Below, piece after piece: positions 21,760 through 33,059 of a stretch of 64,000 nt of DNA. This DNA comes from Mermis nigrescens (taxonomy: Eukaryota > Nematoda > Enoplea > Mermithida > Mermithidae): contig JAVLUZ010000257.1 of assembly GCA_036768485.1 (NCBI GenBank), positions 1,068,382-1,132,381 on the forward strand, written 5' to 3'. A program made the translations under genes and the position numbers. Each line of letters opens with the position of its first letter. Within the stretch, counting starts at the first letter, position 1. Below the pieces are notes generated by a model. The model was not told where the DNA came from. It did no database searches and was given only the letters and a program-made list of their open reading frames with translations.

Positions 21760-22651
21760 TAGTGTTGTAAAAGATACGGATTTTTTGCACGGTAAAAGAT
21801 AAATATAAGGTTGAAATTTTAAAATCTAGAAGATAAAGATAAAGATAAAAAGTTAAGAAAGATAAAGATAAAGATAATTTGCAAGATAAAGGAACCAAAA
21901 AGATAAAGATAAAGATAAAGTGTGCATATGTATGGTCGCCTGGACCCAGGAGAATGATGTTTGTGGAGTGCAATAAACGAGAGTGGGTGATGTAAAGCGA
22001 CTAACTGAATGCCCTAATTTTTACACCTGAGATCGAAGAGGTCATAGGCATTAAGCACACATAAATGTAGGTTTGGTTCTTTACCCGCGATATCTGACCG
22101 ACCCACGTATTACTACTACTGGCAGACAGCGAGTCACTTCTTTCTTTTCACAAGCATCAAAACCCTGCTCTGTGCGCCTGTACAAAGTAAAGTCGCAACA
22201 GTTATTGATTTTTTTCAAATTTCTTCATGTTTCACAGGCTTGGACTTAGATTAACGTGGGTGCTAGTAGCAGTACTCCCACTTAGATCGGTATCACTCCC
22301 GCTTACTTAGGTTGATATACGGGCATTAGTTTGGGCTGCACGCCATAGGGTTTAAACTATCGTTTTCTTCTCTTTTCTTGTCTTTGCTTGTATTACAACA
22401 AAAATTGAATGCGTCTAAATGCATTTCACGTCAAACCTGCATTTTGGATTACATGCTAACATGCACATTCTTCATCTTTTTTGTAAGATAAATTCCTGTC
22501 AAAAAGATAAAGATAAAGATCCTGTGATTTTTCCAAAAGATAAAGATAAAGATAAAGATTAGAAAAATAGTCAATATAAAAATAAAGATATCTTCATATT
22601 TATCTTTATCTTGCTGAAAAGATAAAGATAAAGATATATTTTACAACACTA
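21760..22651 (-). mobile_element. hAT-like element with (TTTATC)n arms, compact copy
   Basis: The ends are TAGTGTTGTAAAAGAT and ATTTTACAACACTA. It is flanked by GTGGTATC at 21752-21759 and 22652-22659 (perfect 8 bp). The hexamer arrays lie at about 21770-21920 and 22500-22640, and the unique arms match the 4.1-kb relative at 11026-15115 in inverse orientation. The ~180-bp core here has no satellite. No transposase was seen. Confidence 0.9.
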
Positions 22652-22659
22652 GTGGTATC

Positions 22660-23560
22660 AGTAGCTTCGGCATTCAGCGCATTAGCAAAAACAGATGTTC
22701 TATCTAAGAATAAATTGCTGTGACAATTTTTAAGAAAAATCCATTTTCTTTAAATTCGGTATTTGGACCACAAGTATACATCCTAAATAATTTTCCAACA
22801 TTTTAATTTCAGCATGTTAGTCAGCATGAGCAGTACTGCAAAAAGAAATAACTTTTATCAATTAAAGTTATGCGATCAAGTGCATATCCTATTTTGATAA
22901 ATTTTTAAAGATAACACAAAGCAGATACATCCAAAATAGTTTTTATTTTTTAAGACTAATTCCATCGCAATTTCTACAGGCTGGATGACTTGTGTCACTC
23001 TGATGCATCCGGATCAAGCACCATACACTGTCGAGATGAAGACAAAATCATGATGTTTATAATACATTGACTTCACCTTAATCGCCGTTACTGATAAGAT
23101 GATACTTTAATTTTTTTTAATTTTTCAGCCATTGATTTGTATATGAGTCTTGCACATTTCACTAAAATTTCGAGTTGGGCCCGGTGATAGTTTGCAACCA
23201 GCACTCGAAAAAAGTAAAAAATTTTTTTGAAAAAAAGTTTAAAAATTATACATTATTGATGCAGCTTAAGAATAAATATCAAACTGATGTTTTGAATCAA
23301 CATGCGTGCTTGTAGCGTATGAGGCGCTCTACCAAATGAAAAAACATTGATAAAAATCTGTTTAGTGGTTGTGGAATTATTCGATAAATAGTGTAAGTCA
23401 TCGGACTTTGCGATGTTTGTGAATTTTTCAAACTTTGAGGTCGATGTTCTCAACGAAAAATCAATTTCGTGTTAAACGGTTTACAATTTCGAACTCAGCG
23501 TATAAAACTGTACTATATATGTATGTTAAAATGATGTAGGGTTAGGTTTTGACTTTACCA
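22660..23560. other. No gene recognised
   Basis: AT-rich sequence; short frames only. Confidence 0.4.
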
Positions 23561-23571
23561 GCTAAAAACAG

Positions 23572-23775
23572 CGGTGGGGCGATCCTTACAGAAATTGACT
23601 CTTTAGAATCGGACATTTCCATTCAGATGGAGACCTTCTGGCGAGTGCCTACTCCCAAATTTTGGATTAGCTCTCTGGTCTCCCCTGGCCCGTGGCCACG
23701 ACACCTGGTGAATGTTATTGTCGATGAAAACCTATGTATTGTAACAATCAAGGATGTCGACGTGGGCCAATGATG
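23572..23775 (+). pseudogene. Decayed copy of the ATP-grasp/SET-tail exon
   Basis: The frame reads NVIVDENLCIVTIKDVDVGQ followed at once by a stop. The exon at 3363-3924 has NVIVDKNLRLVTIRKIDAGQ at the matching place. Nucleotide similarity is clear over about 90 bp and fades upstream. The stop immediately after the G-Q truncates the tail before the position of LILEHNE. It is probably a segmental duplicate that lost function. Confidence 0.65.
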
Positions 23776-24269
23776 AGAATAAAATGATTCTAGCTTTATG
23801 AATATATGTACATAATATGTACATTGGGACATACGCAGATGCGGTGATACACTTGGGCGCGGGGTGCTGAATCTCTAGAATCTGATGTACTCCCGAAAAT
23901 CGATCGACCCCTATAATAGTTGAATTTTCGGTGCTATTTTTGGCAATTTTCTCCATCGGACCCACTTGAATTCTGTAGCTGTACATGTATGATCCCACCT
24001 CAGTCTGATATATGCATATTCTGCTAAGCCCGATTTTTATGAAAAAATTTTGCGTTTTTGGGCTATTTTTTACCCCTTTCTATCCATTACTTTGATTTTG
24101 AGCCGTGGCGGTTTGTGAACCCATTTTCTTGAGGCGGAATGACCTCCGTACATAAGCATTTAATTTTCAAAAACTTCTTGAAAAAGTATGCTGCTATATC
24201 CGGCCGCCGAATTTCCATTTTTGCATTTTACTATTTCGTTATGTTTTTCCAAAATTTTTATCATATCTC

Positions 24270-24530
24270 ATTCACCAGAGGGGAGTATGCAACGACAGAT
24301 AAATCCTTTATTAGACATGATGACCTATGCATGTGTTATTTTTTTAGCTAAGAAGGTACATACTCTTGGAATGAATTTAGTGATGGCTACCACACACATC
24401 ATCCCCATCCTAAATGTCTGCTTGAGCAGTTTCAGAAAATTGTTGCACAGGGTGTAACGAAACTTCGTGTAAGGGGGATACGGAAAAAATGTATAGTTTC
24501 TGTGCAAAACGGTTTACACTAGCTAAGAGG
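24270..24530 (+). pseudogene. Possible decayed His/Cys-rich coding fragment
   Basis: One frame, interrupted by a single TAA at about 24350, reads GTYSWNEFSDGYHTHHPHPK then CLLEQFQKIVAQGV. The aromatic and His/Cys spacing recalls FLYWCH-type or other zinc-binding domains of transposase-derived genes, but I cannot assign it. Composition favours a former coding sequence over chance, weakly. Confidence 0.25.
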
Positions 24531-24534
24531 GCAT

Positions 24535-24662
24535 CCATTTTTGTACGGGAAAAGTTGTGCTGCTCACTTCCTAATCATGGAAATGCTACTGTTCACTTCC
24601 ATTTTTGTACGGGAAAAGTTGTGCTGCTCACTTCCTAATCATGGAAATGCTACTGTTCACTT
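24535..24662. repeat. Perfect 64-bp tandem duplication
   Basis: Two adjacent identical copies of a 64-base unit containing TTGTACGGGAAAAGTTGTGC and CTTCCTAATCATGG. Identity with no visible mismatch implies a very recent event (or an assembly artefact). The period is not a multiple of three, so it would shift any frame. Confidence 0.9.
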
Positions 24663-24879
24663 CCTTTACGAGAACAACTTGATTCGGTGCTTAGTGACAT
24701 GGAATAGGAAACAATTTTCAGAAAATTTGTTATCATCAATGTCTTCGCAATTCGCTTCTGTCCGCACTGCCAGTGACGGCCACATTTCGTTTATCCCTCC
24801 GTTTACCGTGTCCTATGCCGGAGGCTCAATGAAAAGCTTTCGTGGCATTTTTTCTGTTCTACCTTATCCGTGTGCTTAA

Positions 24880-26250
24880 TACTTTGTCTAGCCTCGTTTT
24901 GGCTTCAGTTACATCGTTTTCAATGATGGTTTAGCTCGAAGAGGAGTTATAAAGTAGTAACAAATAGGCATTTTTGTCCTATTTACAGTGATATCACAAA
25001 AACTCGAGATGGGAAAATAAGTTTCTAATAGGAAAATATAGTGGTTTATTCCTTTTCAGCTATTTAAATGCATTCCCTAGATGTGTTTAACACAACAGAA
25101 ATCTACTTTTTCTTGTTTTTGCACAATGTCAAACAGGTGCCTATTCTTATACATTGTGATAGTTTTTTAATTATACCTCTTTCAAAAATAATTTTCACAG
25201 AAAATAACATACATATTCAGAAAGAGCATAAAAAATCGCAAAAAATGAAAGGAATAGCCGTCGCAGAATGTAAAGAAGGCACAGCCTAATATGCACTAGG
25301 AGTTTATGCCATGATGGTGCACTCCGACTGCAAAAACTTGATGGTAAACGGAGACTTAAGCCTACTTTCTTGTTCAGAATTGAATCCCCTTTCTGTTGAC
25401 GTCTTCTATTTTCAACTGATTCGTCAATTGCACAATTTAATATTTCGAACTTTACCGCCGCTTCCCCGAGTGGTCAGCGGTATTATTACCACTCATTTTG
25501 AAAATCGAAATACGGAGTTTCACTCGCTACGCTCTCACAGCTCCAAAGAGTCAAAGTGACCCAGATTGCCGAAGCACAAGGTTTAGTTTAAGCCAAATAA
25601 CATGCAATAGACCATATGTACAAGCCAAACGGACGAAAGGCCCTTCGCCGATCGGCTGAATTTTTACTGCTTTTGACTTACCGTACAAGTCTCAAGAATT
25701 TCGAAACATACCTACTCTAGGTTATGACTAATCGTATGTACAGGGTGTGGTAGAAATTACTGCTAGTAGAGCATCAAGCTCTTATGATAGGTAAGTACTA
25801 TAGTCTATTTCACGAAACCTTGTGGATGAAAATCAATTTTCAACGTCCAAGTAAGTGGCCACAAAAGTGGTTTCTGGGCAGCCTACTGTAATACGATTTC
25901 ATACAGCAAAATTTCAAATACTTATAAATTTCTATGCAAAGTTTTCTGATTGCTATTTTAGTTTTTCTGATTGCTATTTTATTTAAACGCGCTTTTTGTT
26001 ATCAATTTACCTTTATTCGAAAATTGTGATCCATGCGCAAGGCTTCGATAAATATACTATAATTGATGTACCTACGTGGATTAAACTTCCAGAAAGAGCC
26101 GTTAACAGAGATTTAAGGTCACTATTAAAGTATCCAGGTTGCGCCCAGTGCTCAAATAGGCTGAATGACATAGTACTGTAATTTGGACAGAGTCATTTTT
26201 TGCTTGTGTCGTTGCGTTGTCTTCGACTTAGCGCAATCGTATGTTGTAGG
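24880..26250. other. Unassigned 1.4-kb stretch
   Basis: Small open frames (25068-25289, 25311-25559, 25996-26181; + strand) have fairly even amino-acid composition but no motif I recognise and no paired splice sites I could justify. The piece CCCCGAGTGGTCAGCGG near 25463 resembles part of a tRNA-Ser D-arm but is not followed by a B-box. Confidence 0.3.
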
Positions 26251-26261
26251 TATTGCGTCAT

Positions 26262-26659
26262 CATAGGCGTAGCCAGAATTTTCGCCAGGGGGGAATTCCA
26301 AAAAAATTTTTTCGTCTAAAAAAACGCGTAAAAACGCGCGAGGCCGTTAAATAACGTGTTTTTTGGGCTTTTCACATCATCCTGCACGATTTAAGCCATT
26401 AAAAAATTATATTTTCTCAAAAATTTCCTCATGTTTTTGACGAAAAAAATGCTTCTTGTGCGCGCGAAGCGCTAATTTTTTGATTTTCCACCAATAAAAC
26501 GGTAGAAACTGCCAAATAATAGAATAAACCGGCGCGAAGCACCGAATTTTTCGATTTTTCATCGCAAAACAGCATCACGCAACCATATTGCTCACTTTTT
26601 GAAAATGTAAAACTTTTCCTCAGGGGGAATTCCCCCTTCCCCCACTGGCTACGCCAGTG
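26262..26659. mobile_element. hAT-like foldback MITE, GGCGTAGCC family
   Basis: The ends are CATAGGCGTAGCCAG and CTGGCTACGCCAGTG. It is flanked by TGCGTCAT at 26254-26261 and 26660-26667 (perfect 8 bp). The interior has GCGCGAAGCGC hairpins and matching GGGGAATTCC near both ends. Related fragments (GGCGTAGCC followed by GGGGCACATGCCCCCCGG-like sequence) are nested in 29291-31020 and 60779-61934. Confidence 0.85.
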
Positions 26660-26669
26660 TGCGTCATCA

Positions 26670-26979
26670 ATATGCGAGTAATCAGCGGTGCAGTCAGTCA
26701 GGGCGTTTTGGGGAATTTTCTAATCCTAAACTGGCTTCATTAAGACCGCTTGCGGCTTTTCTAGATGATAAAACGTTTCCCGGGTAATCCGAGAATACAT
26801 TATCGGCGTTTCTGCAGAATAGTAACATACTTTGCTAAAATCAGTAACAATCAGCTTTATTTTTATCTTTAGGCTTAGGCTTAGTTTAGTGGATTAGCTA
26901 TTTAGATATGCATTGTCCGCTGGGTATTCCTACGTTTAGTTGACACCTACCTTTTGTACACGTACACAAAACATAACGA
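26670..26979. other. No gene recognised
   Basis: Short stretch between two hAT-like elements with no feature I can support. Confidence 0.4.
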
Positions 26980-27011
26980 CAGTAAACCATACATGGGCAG
27001 CAAGAAAATTC

Positions 27012-27859
27012 GGAGTAAGTTAAGAATATGGTACTTTCAGGATACTATGAAGTAAACTTCAGAAGAGCGGATTTTTTTGCTCAGTACTTAGAGCACGTTA
27101 AAAGAAAGCGCGGAAAAAATATTCATCCGTCAATATTACAGAAGCTATGGGTTTCGGTAATCAGCCTCTTCTCGACCTACGCAAGCATCTACTCGACCTA
27201 AGTATTTGAAGATTCAAACATCTGAATGCAAAATCACATGTAGATATCCAATTAACGTCGATATAAGCATCTATACATCGACCTTAGCATCTATACACCT
27301 ACCTAAGCATCCATACATCGACTTAAGCATCTATACATCGACCTAAGCATCTATACATCGACCTAAGCATCTATACATTGACCTGAGCGGGAGCGACCTC
27401 GACCTAAGCAGCTCAAAACACCTTTTCAGATATACTAAGCCTAAGCCTTAGTATATTAGAGGCAAAAACTTAGATTTTCCTATATCTTATCAAGTAAAAC
27501 CGAAAAGACATGCAAAAAAATGGAACTTTTTTTGAAATTTTTTAAATTTTTTAAAAATTTCAAACAGCTTTCCGCGCCTTTTTTCTTTTTTCTCCTTCAT
27601 TGCTATGCTTCCTTCCACAATTTCAGCCCATATTATTTATTTCTGACAAATGTGTAAGTCCTTGGATCGAGCCGTTTAATCGTCCCACCCAACACTCAAA
27701 TCGACAGTTGCCTGCAACTCTGCAAGTATGGCTCAGGTTTTCGCCAAATTTTTTTTCCGTGCTGCAATTTATCATGTTCTACCAGTTTGGCACAAAAATT
27801 TTGGAATTCCTTATTCGTTTTGCTCCTTTTCTAAAAGTGCCATATTCTTAACTTTAGCC
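27012..27859 (+). mobile_element. 848-bp element, AGTTAAGAATATGG ends, copy 1
   Basis: The ends GGAGTAAGTTAAGAATATGG and CCATATTCTTAACTTTAGCC form an inverted repeat. The flanks GAAAATTC at 27004-27011 and 27860-27867 are a perfect 8-bp duplication. It contains a 20-bp minisatellite (27230-27410). A second copy is at 31460-32738. No transposase was recognised. Confidence 0.85.
27230..27410 (+). repeat. 20-bp minisatellite
   Basis: About seven copies of ATCGACCTAAGCATCTATAC, the inner ones nearly identical. It lies inside the element 27012-27859 and is absent from the other copy. Confidence 0.85.
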
Positions 27860-27973
27860 GAAAATTCTGGGGGTGGTGCAAGATTTTTGAAGGTCCAAAA
27901 ATGGCCTTAAAAATGGTAGTATGGCGATAAAAACACCATTTTTCGACGTTTCTCATCAAGCACTATCCATTGG

Positions 27974-28113
27974 CCGAAAAATTAAGCATTTTTGAGTATT
28001 TTAGCGATTTTCGGGTTAAAACGGCTAATTTTTCCGCCCAAGTCAGGGTTCCGCCCCCCCCCCCCCTTAGGGGGTACCGCCCCTCCCTCAGGGAAATCCT
28101 AGATCCGCCACTG
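27974..28113. mobile_element. 140-bp insertion with 8-bp target duplication
   Basis: It is flanked by TCCATTGG at 27966-27973 and 28114-28121, a sequence that occurs once in other copies of the host MITE. The right end AGATCCGCCACTG matches the CAGTGGCGGATC type of hAT end; the left end appears truncated. Confidence 0.75.
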
Positions 28114-28259
28114 TCCATTGGCATCAAAAAATTGCGAAAGAACGAAAAAAATTTTCAAAAATTGAATTCTGGGGGGGGGTATTTTGATTTGGGGGGAATT
28201 TTCCTTTTCTGCGGGGATGCATACCCCCCAAACCCCCCACGCATAGGTGTGCAGTAAAC

Positions 28260-31211
28260 TCATTGCCATGTATTTACGTAAGTAATATAACCTGTGCAGT
28301 ATTCATTCAAAGGCTTTCTCTTTCGCGCTCCTGCACTGCAAAATTCAACATAAAAGTAGCTACAATATGATTTCTGAAATGAAAAGATTTCTCATACTTA
28401 TTTAGGTGAATGTAATCCGAATCACTTCCATACGTAGGTTTTCATGCATTCTGATTTCATTTTTTACACTCCCGAGCTACAAAAATCAGTATCAAAACGG
28501 CTACAATGAGATTTTGAAATGAAAACATTTCTTATAACAATTTATTTACTGATTTTTTGTTGTACATTCATTTTTTATAACAATTACTTGCTGATTTTAC
28601 CAACGTAACTGCTTTTGTTTCATGTGTTTTACTAAGCAACACTAGCTGTAAACAGCAAAAGACATTCAACTAAACTACATAAGCTGACGATATACTTATG
28701 TACCTATGTACAATGCAAATATGTATATCACTATTGAAATCGAGATCATAATTAGCTTTTCCACCAAAAAATGGCTACACAAACTGCTGCGATCAACACT
28801 ACGCCAAGCGGAAAAATTGACGGTGATAAATTGAGCTTATATCCACAGCTGAAAAGAATAGATCTTGTAAATGTATGTATGTACACACTACAGCAGAGAA
28901 TCAAAATCTAAGAAAATCTTACTAAAATGAGCTCAATAGTTCCAGAAATAGTAAAGACATCAAAGTACAACAAAAAATCAGCAAATAATTGGTTATGAGA
29001 AATGAAAGTACAGCAAAAAAATCAGTAAATATGAAAATTTTTTTATTTCAGAAATCTTACTGTAGCTACTTTTGTGTTGAATTTTTCAGTTCCGGAGTGC
29101 AGTCATCAAAGTACAACAGAAATTCAGCAAGAAATTGTAATGAAAACTTGAATTTATAACAAAAAATTAGTAAAATATTGTAATGAGAAATGTTTCTATT
29201 TCAAAATCTCATTGCAGCCCTTTTAATACTGAGTTTTGTAGCTCGGGAGTGTAGGAAATGAAATCAGCATGTATGAAAATCTATGTATGGAAGCAGTGAT
29301 TGTACGGGGACCCTGACCCCGACCCCGACCCCGAAAAACCCCAGCCTTAACCCCGACCCCGACCCCTGACCGGGGGCATGATTTTTCGAGTCGGGGTTGA
29401 ACCTTTTTTCGGGGGTGAAATATAGCATTTTATTTGTTGGTACATAGAAGAATTGTATAAATAGCAAATAAATTCGGAACAAGGACGATTCATTCACCAG
29501 CAAAATTAATATGTTAAGCTTGACACTCGCGATATTTCATAAAAAGTACGCCTGGTCGCCATGTTGTTAAGACGTACATACATGTTCGCATATTTTCCAT
29601 TATGAAGTGCGCCGAAATTACTGCGGAATCACAGGCGTAGCCGGGGGTGGAATGGAAGCACATGCCCCCCGGAATTTTTCAGAAATTATGTTGATTTTTC
29701 TGGCGCAATGTGTCCAGAACATTGAGTTTAAAAAGGCACAAACGTCAAAATTTTCCGGCGCTTCTCACTGAGTCATTATTATTTATTATTATACAGATCC
29801 AATGAATTTAAAAGCTTGAATCTGCCAAAATAATCCAGCACTTCGCTTAGTGATTTAATGCACTATTAGTTCATTGAATGAAACTACACATGCTTGTTGA
29901 ACATAATAGTAAAAGTGCGAAAATGTTTGCGTACCAATTTATCTATCCTATGCTTTGTTTATCTTTCTTTACAAGGACACATAATTCTATTTTAAATGAA
30001 AGGAAAGGCCAAATTTTCTTGTGTTTTTGCGCATTTTCTGTTTTCTGAACTAGTTAATACGCAGGCCACAAATGGGCCTGGAAATGGTAAGAACAAAATT
30101 CTCATTGATACATCTTTCAATGACTTATTGGTTGCGACCCGTTGCTGCGCTACATACTTAGCAGAGGTCGAAAAACGCATTTCAGCTCAGAAGTTTTGTA
30201 CAGTGTAGGTGTTCATCAATTTAAAGTTTTTTTGGACTTAATTCAGAACTGAGATTTTGCCAATTTGCGAAAATTTTAACTTTACTAATTAAAAATTAGA
30301 GTGCTTTTTTACAAAATTTTCGGGGGTTCTGCTCTGGATCTCGCTGGTGGCGCTTGAGCGCGCCACCACAGACCCTGCCATACAATCTCGTTCCGCATGT
30401 TGAAAGAGATTTTTAGGAGGACAGAAAATGTAAAAGGATTAGGAATTTTTAAAAATTTTCGGCGCTTTGCGCCGCAATTAGTTTATCTGTTCAGTATGAT
30501 TTAAGCGGTATAAATTGAGTTTAAAGAGTAAAAACGTCAAAATTTTCCTACGCCTAGCACCGCCGATTATTGTCTTAGGGCGGTAAAATATGACTGAATT
30601 TCTTGATGCTTTGCGCCACTTATGAATTCCGAACTGTTTGTCAATAAAAAGGCGTAAATTCTACATGAAAACGGTAAAAATTTCGAAAATTTTCGACGCT
30701 TCGCGCCATTGGCTCCTCTACAATCAGTGCGCCATAGAAAACCGTTATGAAAAAACTGTGGAAGAATACGAAAAAGTGAGAGCGATTAGTGATTAAAATT
30801 GAAAGTAATGCTAAATTGCTAAAATCAGGCTTGAACTTGGAATGAAAATAAAATGTTGAACATAACCAGCTGTATTAGTATGCTCTACAAACAAGTAGGT
30901 AATCTTCAACCTCGACCCCGACCCTGACCCCGACCCCGACCCCGACCCTGAAAACTGGGGTTTTTCATCCCCGACCCCGACCCCGATCGGGGGTGAAAAT
31001 CTGACCCCGTACGATCACTGATGAAAGTCATTCGGATCACATTCACCTACATAAGTATGAAAAATCTTTTTATTTCAGAAATCTTACTTTAGCTACTTTT
31101 GTGCTGAATTTTGCAGTTCGAGAGTGCAAAAAATGCGTATAAGAAAACTTTTATATAAATTCTCTGCAGGCTATATTATTTACGTAAATACATGACAACG
31201 AGGGTTTACTG
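28260..31211. mobile_element. Large palindromic element, interrupted in both arms
   Basis: The left arm begins near CAGTAAACTCATTGCCATG and contains TTTACGTAAGTAATATAACC. The right end has GGCTATATTATTTACGTAAA and finishes GTTTACTG at about 31211. Arms of several hundred bases carry matching blocks around GAATCACTTCCATACGTAGG (28424) and the complementary sequence near 29280 and 31025. The right arm is split by the hAT-like element 29291-31020. There is no coding sequence I can name. Confidence 0.65.
29291..31020. mobile_element. hAT-like element with (CCCCGA)n hexamers near both ends
   Basis: The ends CAGTGATTGTACGGGG and CCCCGTACGATCACTG are inverted repeats. The flanks TATGGAAG and ATGAAAG are near-identical, and the uninterrupted sequence is visible in the opposite arm of the host palindrome (near 28430). 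Arrays of CCCCGA lie at about 29305-29365 and 30910-30990. The interior contains a GGCGTAGCC-family fragment from about 29635 and a 70-residue open frame at 29996-30208 of unknown nature. Confidence 0.75.
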
Positions 31212-31450
31212 TTGGTTATTTTTTGTGTACTTGTACAAAAAGTAGGTGTAACATAGGAATACCTGTCCGCTGTTAACTGACCCATATCCAGGATTTTGTT
31301 TTTTGAAGGGGGGCACAATTGAAATTTTTTCAGACAAATGGGATGGGGGAACGAAAAATGAATTGAGAAAAAAACGTTTTACGACCATTAGAGCTGTGCA
31401 GTTTGTAAATTTTGCTACCCAGATGTCTAAAATATGGTGAGAATACAATA
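31212..31450. other. No gene recognised
   Basis: Short stretch between two elements; only non-descript short frames. Confidence 0.4.
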
Positions 31451-31927
31451 GACCCCCTCGGAGTAAGTTAAGAATATGGTACTCTCAGAAAACTATAAAA
31501 TAAACTTCGGAAGAGCGGATTTTTTTGCTCAGTACTTAGAACATGTTGAAAGAAAGCGCGGAAGAAAAATTTCATCAGTCTATGATCAATATTGCAAAAG
31601 CTATGGGTTTCGTTAATTATCCTCTTCTCGCATCTTATGTTAAGTTTAAAATCACCGACTTTCCAACTGTATCACTTATACAACGTTAAAAGGAAATTAA
31701 AACAGAACAACTGTTTATGACTGATCACAAAAACGATTCTAAACTACAAATCAACATTTATAACATTTTCTCGCTATTTCCAGCAAAGAGCAATTACTGT
31801 ATCTTCATATCTTGTTTTCTAATGGCCGCATATTCCTTGACATTTCGTTCCTTCCATCTGCAATGTTCCTAAATACATCGACATCGCACATTCTCTCTGT
31901 GTTGCATTTGTGGAAAAAGTAAACAGT

Positions 31928-32006
31928 TAAGCCCAAGCTTAAGAGAAGGCTGGAGGCGGGCTCACTTCGCTCACCCGCCTCCAGCCTTCTGTTAATCTCG
32001 GGCTTA
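31928..32006. repeat. Long near-perfect hairpin
   Basis: The inner stem AGAAGGCTGGAGGCGGG (31944-31960) pairs perfectly with CCCGCCTCCAGCCTTCT (31974-31990) over a 13-base loop. The stem extends outward through TTAAGCCCAAGCTTAA against TTAATCTCGGGCTTAA with a few mismatches, about 33-35 bp in all. The size is like a pre-miRNA or a small MITE. Confidence 0.85.
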
Positions 32007-32295
32007 AGTGGTTATTTTTCCCACAAATCCAGCAACCACAGATTACTAAGCCTAAGCCTAAGTAGTTAAAGTAAGTCGTAAATATTCACTACATTCATAC
32101 ATCAATTTTATTCGTTGGTTTGTGGCCCTTTGCTCTCTTGTTACCAGCTTTTCATCTTACATCTACCTATAGTTTAACCGTCCCAACTCTCAAATCGAAA
32201 GCTTTGCAAGTATGACTCAGATTGTTACCAAATTTTTTTTGCGCTTTAATTTATCACATTCTACCAGTTTGGCGAAGAAAATTTGGCATTCCGTA

Positions 32296-32684
32296 TATAC
32301 CTGGGCAATGGCTGACGGTTTGCACCGTCCAATTTCCAGCCAAAAGGGTGGGTGGGTCCCTAGATTCTGAAAAAGGTGGGTCTGTCCCTGAAAAAGGTGG
32401 GTCCGTACCTGAAATAGGTGGGTCGCTCAGCGTAATCAATGGGTCAGTCACTGTAAAAAGGTGGGTCCAGCCATTGAAAAGGTGTCGAACAGTGTAATAA
32501 GATGTTCCTGTGCATGTTTTTCAAACTGATCATGATATACCGTATCTAGCATTTCCTTAAATTATCTCCAAAAATTTTCTCCCTGTACAAAACATAGCCC
32601 CGTCCAAGTTACCCCTTCGCCCCGTCCAACTTTTCGTTCGGCCCATCCTGGTGATGGGCCGATATGGGGCATTGCCCAGGTGTG
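32296..32684. mobile_element. hAT-like MITE, CCTGGGCAATG family, with minisatellite
   Basis: The left end is TATACCTGGGCAATGGC and the right end GGCATTGCCCAGGTGTG. It is flanked by ATTCCGTA at 32288-32295 and 32685-32692 (perfect 8 bp), and copy 1 of the host element shows the uninterrupted site. The interior has about six degenerate copies of a ~22-bp unit containing AAAAAGGTGGGTC (32345-32480). Confidence 0.9.
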
Positions 32685-33059
32685 ATTCCGTATTCGTTTT
32701 GCTCCTTTTCTAAAAGTACTATATTCTTAACTTTAGCCGACCCCCTCTTGAACAAATCTCTTTTTCTGCACAAAAGCTGTGCCGAACAGCAGAAATGCAA
32801 AGTATGCTTTAGGTTGTATAAAGACTAAAAATGGAGCATTTGAACAGGTTGATTGGCTTGGTACTAAATAGATATTATATATAGTTGAGAAATTGGGCAC
32901 AAAGCACCGAAATTTTTTGTGTTGCGATTTTTGGCTAGAATAGCAGAGGGGGTGAAGGGAAATCTCAGATCTCATGTAGGCGGAGGGGCAGATTACCTCC
33001 TATGCCCTTGGATATGGGCCTGTATACTGGATGCTTAGGTACACATATAATGGCTCGAA

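Larger units (their letters stand above)
26988..28251 (+). mobile_element. hAT-like MITE, TGGGCAGCACC family, copy carrying two later insertions
   Basis: It starts CATACATGGGCAGCAAG and ends CGCATAGGTGTG, flanked by CAGTAAAC at 26980-26987 and 28252-28259 (perfect 8 bp). Its own sequence is split by 27012-27859 and 27974-28113. Each is bounded by a duplication of this element's sequence, which fixes the order of events. It had itself landed near the left end of the palindromic element that continues to 31211. Confidence 0.85.
31460..32738 (+). mobile_element. AGTTAAGAATATGG element, copy 2, with nested hAT-like insertion
   Basis: Starts GGAGTAAGTTAAGAATATGG and ends ATATTCTTAACTTTAGCC; flanked by GACCCCCTC at 31451-31459 and 32739-32747. 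Without the nested insert (32296-32684) it is about the size of copy 1. It also carries a long hairpin at 31928-32006 that copy 1 lacks. Confidence 0.85.

Noticed and set aside
25455..25560. tRNA-Ser-like D-arm sequence (CCCCGAGTGGTCAGCGG)
   Set aside because: No GGTTCGA-type B-box, anticodon stem or acceptor complement at the right distances, so neither a tRNA nor a clear tRNA-derived SINE.
27230..27410. 20-bp repeats as a CRISPR-like or centromeric array
   Set aside because: Tandem minisatellite without spacers inside a transposon; too short for a satellite domain.
29300..29365. (CCCCGA)n as telomeric repeat or internal telomere
   Set aside because: It does not match known animal telomere units and lies inside a bounded transposon together with an inverted partner at its other end.
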